Below are positions 13,793-16,638 of a DNA stretch of 16,638 nt, in pieces. The notes under the pieces were generated by a model. That model did no database searches. It saw only the letters and a list, made by a program, of their open reading frames with translations, and was not told the DNA's origin. Within the stretch, counting starts at the first letter, position 1; each line of letters begins with the position of its first letter. Source of the DNA: JAXGPP01 sp964436865 (GTDB taxonomy: Bacteria; Planctomycetota; Planctomycetia; Pirellulales; Thermoguttaceae); assembly GCA_964436865.1 (NCBI GenBank), contig CAYTFK010000139.1, positions 1 to 16,638 on the forward strand. Direction: 5' to 3'. The translations under genes and the position numbers were made by a program.

Positions 13793-16638
13793 ATGATGCG
13801 GACGAGAATGCTGATCGCGGCCGGCGTTGTGTTGATTGTCCTGGCGAGCAATACGCTCGCGGCGGATCCTCTGGAGGGTTTCGATCCGGAACCGCTCCGC
13901 GCGGCGATTGGGGATTTGATTGCGACATTCGGCGACCGNNNNNNNNNNNNNNNNNNNNNNNNNNNNNNNNNNNNNNNNNNNNNNNNNNNNNNNNNNNNNN
14001 NNNNNNNNNNNNNNNNNNNNNNNNNNNNNNNNNNNNNNCCGATCTTGTATGTCGTTCGCCCGCAGTACGTGCCGGATCACCACAATACGGCGACGATGTT
14101 CCAGACCGGGGAGATCAACACGGGCAGTTTTCGCGGCGGCGGTGCACTGAAGACGATCGATTTCGGCCGCGGCGGGGCCGTGGCGACGCTGATCGAAGTT
14201 CCCGAGGGAATCGTCCGCGACCCGGATGTGAGTTTCGACGGCAAGAGAGTCGTGCTGGCGATGCGGGAGGATCGGGAGGACGACTATCACATCTACGAGT
14301 GGGCCGCCGGCGGCTCCGCGCCGCGGCAGATCACGTTCGGCTCGGGGCTGACGGACATCGATCCGATCTATCTGCCCGATGGCCGCATCCTGTTCACTTC
14401 TACCCGGGAGCCCAAGTTCTGCATGTGCAATCGGCACATCATGGGCAACCTGTACACGATCGACGCCGACGGGTCGGGCCTGGAGCAGATCGGGCACAGC
14501 ACGCTGCACGAGGGGCATGCGTCGCTCTTGCCCGATGGCCGGGTAATTTACGACCGCTGGGAATACGTCGACCGCAATTTCGGCGACGCCCAGGGAGTGT
14601 GGGTGACCAATCCCGACGGGACGAACCATGCGGTGTATTGGGAAAACAACACCAACTCGCCGGGCGCGGTGCTCGACGCCCGGGCGATACCGGGCACGGA
14701 GCGGTTCATTGCCACATTCTCGTCGTGCCACGATCGACCGTGGGGCGCGATCGCGATCGTCGACCGCCGGCTGGGGCTGGACGGACGGGGACCAGTCATC
14801 CGTACGTGGCCTCCGGAGGCGATCGAACGGGTCGGCAAGGGCAACTACGATTCCTACGTGTCGCTGAGCCCGAAGTACGAGGATCCCTATCCGCTTTCGG
14901 ACAAGTACTTCCTCTGTTCGCGGATGACGGGGCGCGGCGAGGAGATGGGCATCTTTCTCATCGACGTGTTCGGCAATGAGATTCTGCTCCATGCCGAGGC
15001 GCCGGGCTGCTTCGATCCGATGCCGCTCGCCCCGCGTGCGCCGCCGCCGGTGGTGCCGTCGCGAGTCGACCATGTGCAGCGCGACGGCGTGTTCTACGTG
15101 GAGAATGTCTACACGGGCACCGGCATGGAGCGGATCGAGCCGGGGACGGTGAAGTACCTCCGCGTGGTCGAGTCGCCCGAGAAGCGGTTCTGGACCGGAC
15201 CGGCGTGGGACGGCGGCACCGGCCAGCAGGCCCCGGGCATGGCCTGGGACGACTTCAACAACAAGCGGATCCTGGGAACCGTGCCCGTGGAGGCCGACGG
15301 GAGCGTTCAGTTTGCCGTACCGGCCGACACGTTCGTCTATTTCCAGCTTCTCGACGAAGCGGGAAGGATGATTCAGTCGATGCGGAGCGGCACCATCGTC
15401 CGTCCCGGCGAGCGGGTGGGCTGCGTGGGGTGCCACGAGAACCGCCGCTCAACGCCCGTTTTGCGCTACACGGGCGCCGCGTGGAGCCAGCCGGTGCGGC
15501 AGTTGGAGCCGTGGTACGGGCCAGCGCGGCTGTTCAGCTATGCGGCGGAAGTGCAGACGGTGTTCGACAGGCACTGCGTCTCCTGCCACGATTTCGGCAA
15601 GCCGGCCGGCGAGAAGCTCAATCTGGCCGGCGACCTGGGACTGGTGTTCAACACTTCCTACACGGAGCTCCGCGGCAAAGGGTACGTTCACGTCGTCGGC
15701 GCGGGCCCCTACGAAACGCAGATGCCGAAGACATGGGGCTCGCATGCCAGTCGGCTGGCCACGATCATGCTCGAGGGGCACGGCCAGCCGGAGATCGACG
15801 GCGAGGTCCGTCTCGACCGCGAATCGATCGACCGGGTGATCACCTGGATCGACATCAATGCGCCGTATTATCCCGACTATGCCGCGGGCGCGTTTGGCGA
15901 CAACCCCTTCGGCCGCTCGCCGCTCAAGGCAGAGGAAGTCCAACGGCTCGGCGAGCTTACCGGCATCAAGCTTCTCGATCGCGGGCAACTGGCGCAGATC
16001 AGTTTCACGTGGCCGGAAGCGAGCCCTTGCCTCGCCGCGCTACGGGGTTCGGATCCGCAGAGATACGAAGAAGCATTGACGATCGTCGAAACGGGCGGGC
16101 AGCGGCTGGCCGCCGCGCCGCGGCCCGACATGCCGGGCTTTAGACTGGTGAGCCCGACCGAGCTGGAGCGGGAGAAGCGGTACGAAGCCCGACGCGAGGA
16201 GTTGGCGCGGATTCGGGAAGCCGGGAAGGACATCGTGTTCCACGGCATCAAGGCCAATCGGGTGCTGTTTCTGGGGAACAGCATAACGTTGCACGGCCCG
16301 AAAGCGGACATCGGCTGGGAGGGAAATTGGGGCATGGCCGCCAGCTCCCAGGACCGCGACTATGTGCATCTGGTCCTGCGGGAGATCGACGAGACGGCGG
16401 GGAAGAGGCCGGAATCGCTCGTCGCGAACATCGCCGATTTCGAGCGGGGGTTCGACCGCTACGATGTCGAGTCGCGGCTGGCGAAGGAACTGGCGTTCAA
16501 GCCGGACCTGATCATCGTGGCGATCGGCGAGAACGTGCCGGCATTGACTACGGAGCAAGCGAAAGATGGCTTTCAATCGCAGACGGCGAAGCTTCTGAAG
16601 CGGTTGAAAGGAGACGGCGGGCCGGTGATCGTCGTCCG
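13793..16638 (+). CDS. Hydrazine-synthase-alpha-like dihaem cytochrome fused to an SGNH hydrolase (partial, with internal gap)
   Basis: One frame runs from the ATG at 13793 to the right edge, broken only by 100 N (13939-14038). A signal peptide (MMRTRMLIAAGVVLIVLAS, cleavage near LAA/DPL) precedes the gap. After it come ILYVVRPQYVPDHHNTATMF and propeller-like repeats (DPDVSFDGKRVVLAM, YLPDGRILFTSTREPKFC, LLPDGRVIYDRWEYVDRNFG). About 15110-15410 resembles the HZS-alpha middle domain. Haem sites are CVGCH (15422-15436) and CVSCH (15575-15589). A tail with PRPDMPGF follows, where such proteins usually end. The frame instead continues into an SGNH domain: LFLGNSIT (Ser codon 16280) and IGENVP (Asn codon 16532); the last catalytic block is outside. 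A GTG at 13769 overlapping the upstream stop is an alternative start. True hydrazine synthesis is not implied. Confidence 0.85.
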   Translation, partial: MMRTRMLIAAGVVLIVLASNTLAADPLEGFDPEPLRAAIGDLIATFGDXXXXXXXXXXXXXXXXXXXXXXXXXXXXXXXXXXPILYVVRPQYVPDHHNTATMFQTGEINTGSFRGGGALKTIDFGRGGAVATLIEVPEGIVRDPDVSFDGKRVVLAMREDREDDYHIYEWAAGGSAPRQITFGSGLTDIDPIYLPDGRILFTSTREPKFCMCNRHIMGNLYTIDADGSGLEQIGHSTLHEGHASLLPDGRVIYDRWEYVDRNFGDAQGVWVTNPDGTNHAVYWENNTNSPGAVLDARAIPGTERFIATFSSCHDRPWGAIAIVDRRLGLDGRGPVIRTWPPEAIERVGKGNYDSYVSLSPKYEDPYPLSDKYFLCSRMTGRGEEMGIFLIDVFGNEILLHAEAPGCFDPMPLAPRAPPPVVPSRVDHVQRDGVFYVENVYTGTGMERIEPGTVKYLRVVESPEKRFWTGPAWDGGTGQQAPGMAWDDFNNKRILGTVPVEADGSVQFAVPADTFVYFQLLDEAGRMIQSMRSGTIVRPGERVGCVGCHENRRSTPVLRYTGAAWSQPVRQLEPWYGPARLFSYAAEVQTVFDRHCVSCHDFGKPAGEKLNLAGDLGLVFNTSYTELRGKGYVHVVGAGPYETQMPKTWGSHASRLATIMLEGHGQPEIDGEVRLDRESIDRVITWIDINAPYYPDYAAGAFGDNPFGRSPLKAEEVQRLGELTGIKLLDRGQLAQISFTWPEASPCLAALRGSDPQRYEEALTIVETGGQRLAAAPRPDMPGFRLVSPTELEREKRYEARREELARIREAGKDIVFHGIKANRVLFLGNSITLHGPKADIGWEGNWGMAASSQDRDYVHLVLREIDETAGKRPESLVANIADFERGFDRYDVESRLAKELAFKPDLIIVAIGENVPALTTEQAKDGFQSQTAKLLKRLKGDGGPVIVV
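13939..14038. other. Assembly gap (100 N) of unknown true size
   Basis: Unlike the other gap, the flanks share no overlap. The missing part lies between the signal-peptide region and the first propeller block of the cytochrome gene. 100 N happens to keep the frame, but the real length is probably different. Confidence 0.9.

Noticed and set aside
13691..15436. Long minus-strand open frame opposite the cytochrome gene
   Set aside because: It spans the N gap and has no recognisable domain, while the opposite strand has CxxCH motifs and conserved blocks.
13793..16250. Anammox hydrazine synthase
   Set aside because: Only the alpha-like subunit architecture is present, with no beta or gamma partners or hydrazine dehydrogenase nearby. 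Such homologues are widespread in planctomycetes that do not perform anammox.

Overview
The window looks like a metagenome-derived contig of a planctomycete (Pirellulales-like). Lineage markers are an ECF sigma factor of the Planctomycetes/Acidobacteria type next to a Ser/Thr kinase start, an LEPR-XLL-type N-terminus on a giant-surface-protein-like calpain, several PEP-CTERM (exosortase) proteins, a hydrazine-synthase-alpha-like cytochrome of the kind common in non-anammox planctomycetes, and high GC with long spurious open frames. Two 100-N scaffold gaps (1911-2010 and 13939-14038) interrupt genes. The first appears to be artificial.

Layout. 1-784 (minus): ECF sigma factor followed by the start of a Ser/Thr protein kinase, running off the left edge. 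1129-7235 (plus): a surface-protein block of three paralogous PEP-CTERM proteins (1129-2081, 5140-5997, 6417-7235), with a calpain-family cysteine peptidase carrying LEPR-XLL, PPC and RTX-like parts (2655-4577) between the first and second. The intergenic spaces here are long and hold hairpins and promoter-like boxes. 7366-8538 (minus): a secreted clan GH-A-like glycoside hydrolase whose start codon lies inside a 21-bp tandem repeat. 9207-12529 (plus): alpha-glucan phosphorylase (glgP), a hotdog thioesterase 25 nt downstream, then a flavodoxin-fold NAD(P)H oxidoreductase. 12702-16638 (plus): a Tat-exported alpha/beta hydrolase, immediately followed by a long exported protein that is open to the right edge. 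That protein combines a hydrazine-synthase-alpha-like beta-propeller, two CxxCH haem sites and, in the same frame, an SGNH/GDSL hydrolase domain.

How they may work together (inference). The left half looks like cell-surface decoration plus a surface protease; no exosortase gene is in the window, so sorting would need one elsewhere. The right half mixes glycogen mobilisation with exported esterase/hydrolase activities. The most unusual item is the cytochrome-SGNH fusion, coupled to an exported esterase and suggesting a periplasmic protein that joins a redox module with ester hydrolysis. No tRNA, rRNA, CRISPR or transposase was recognised.
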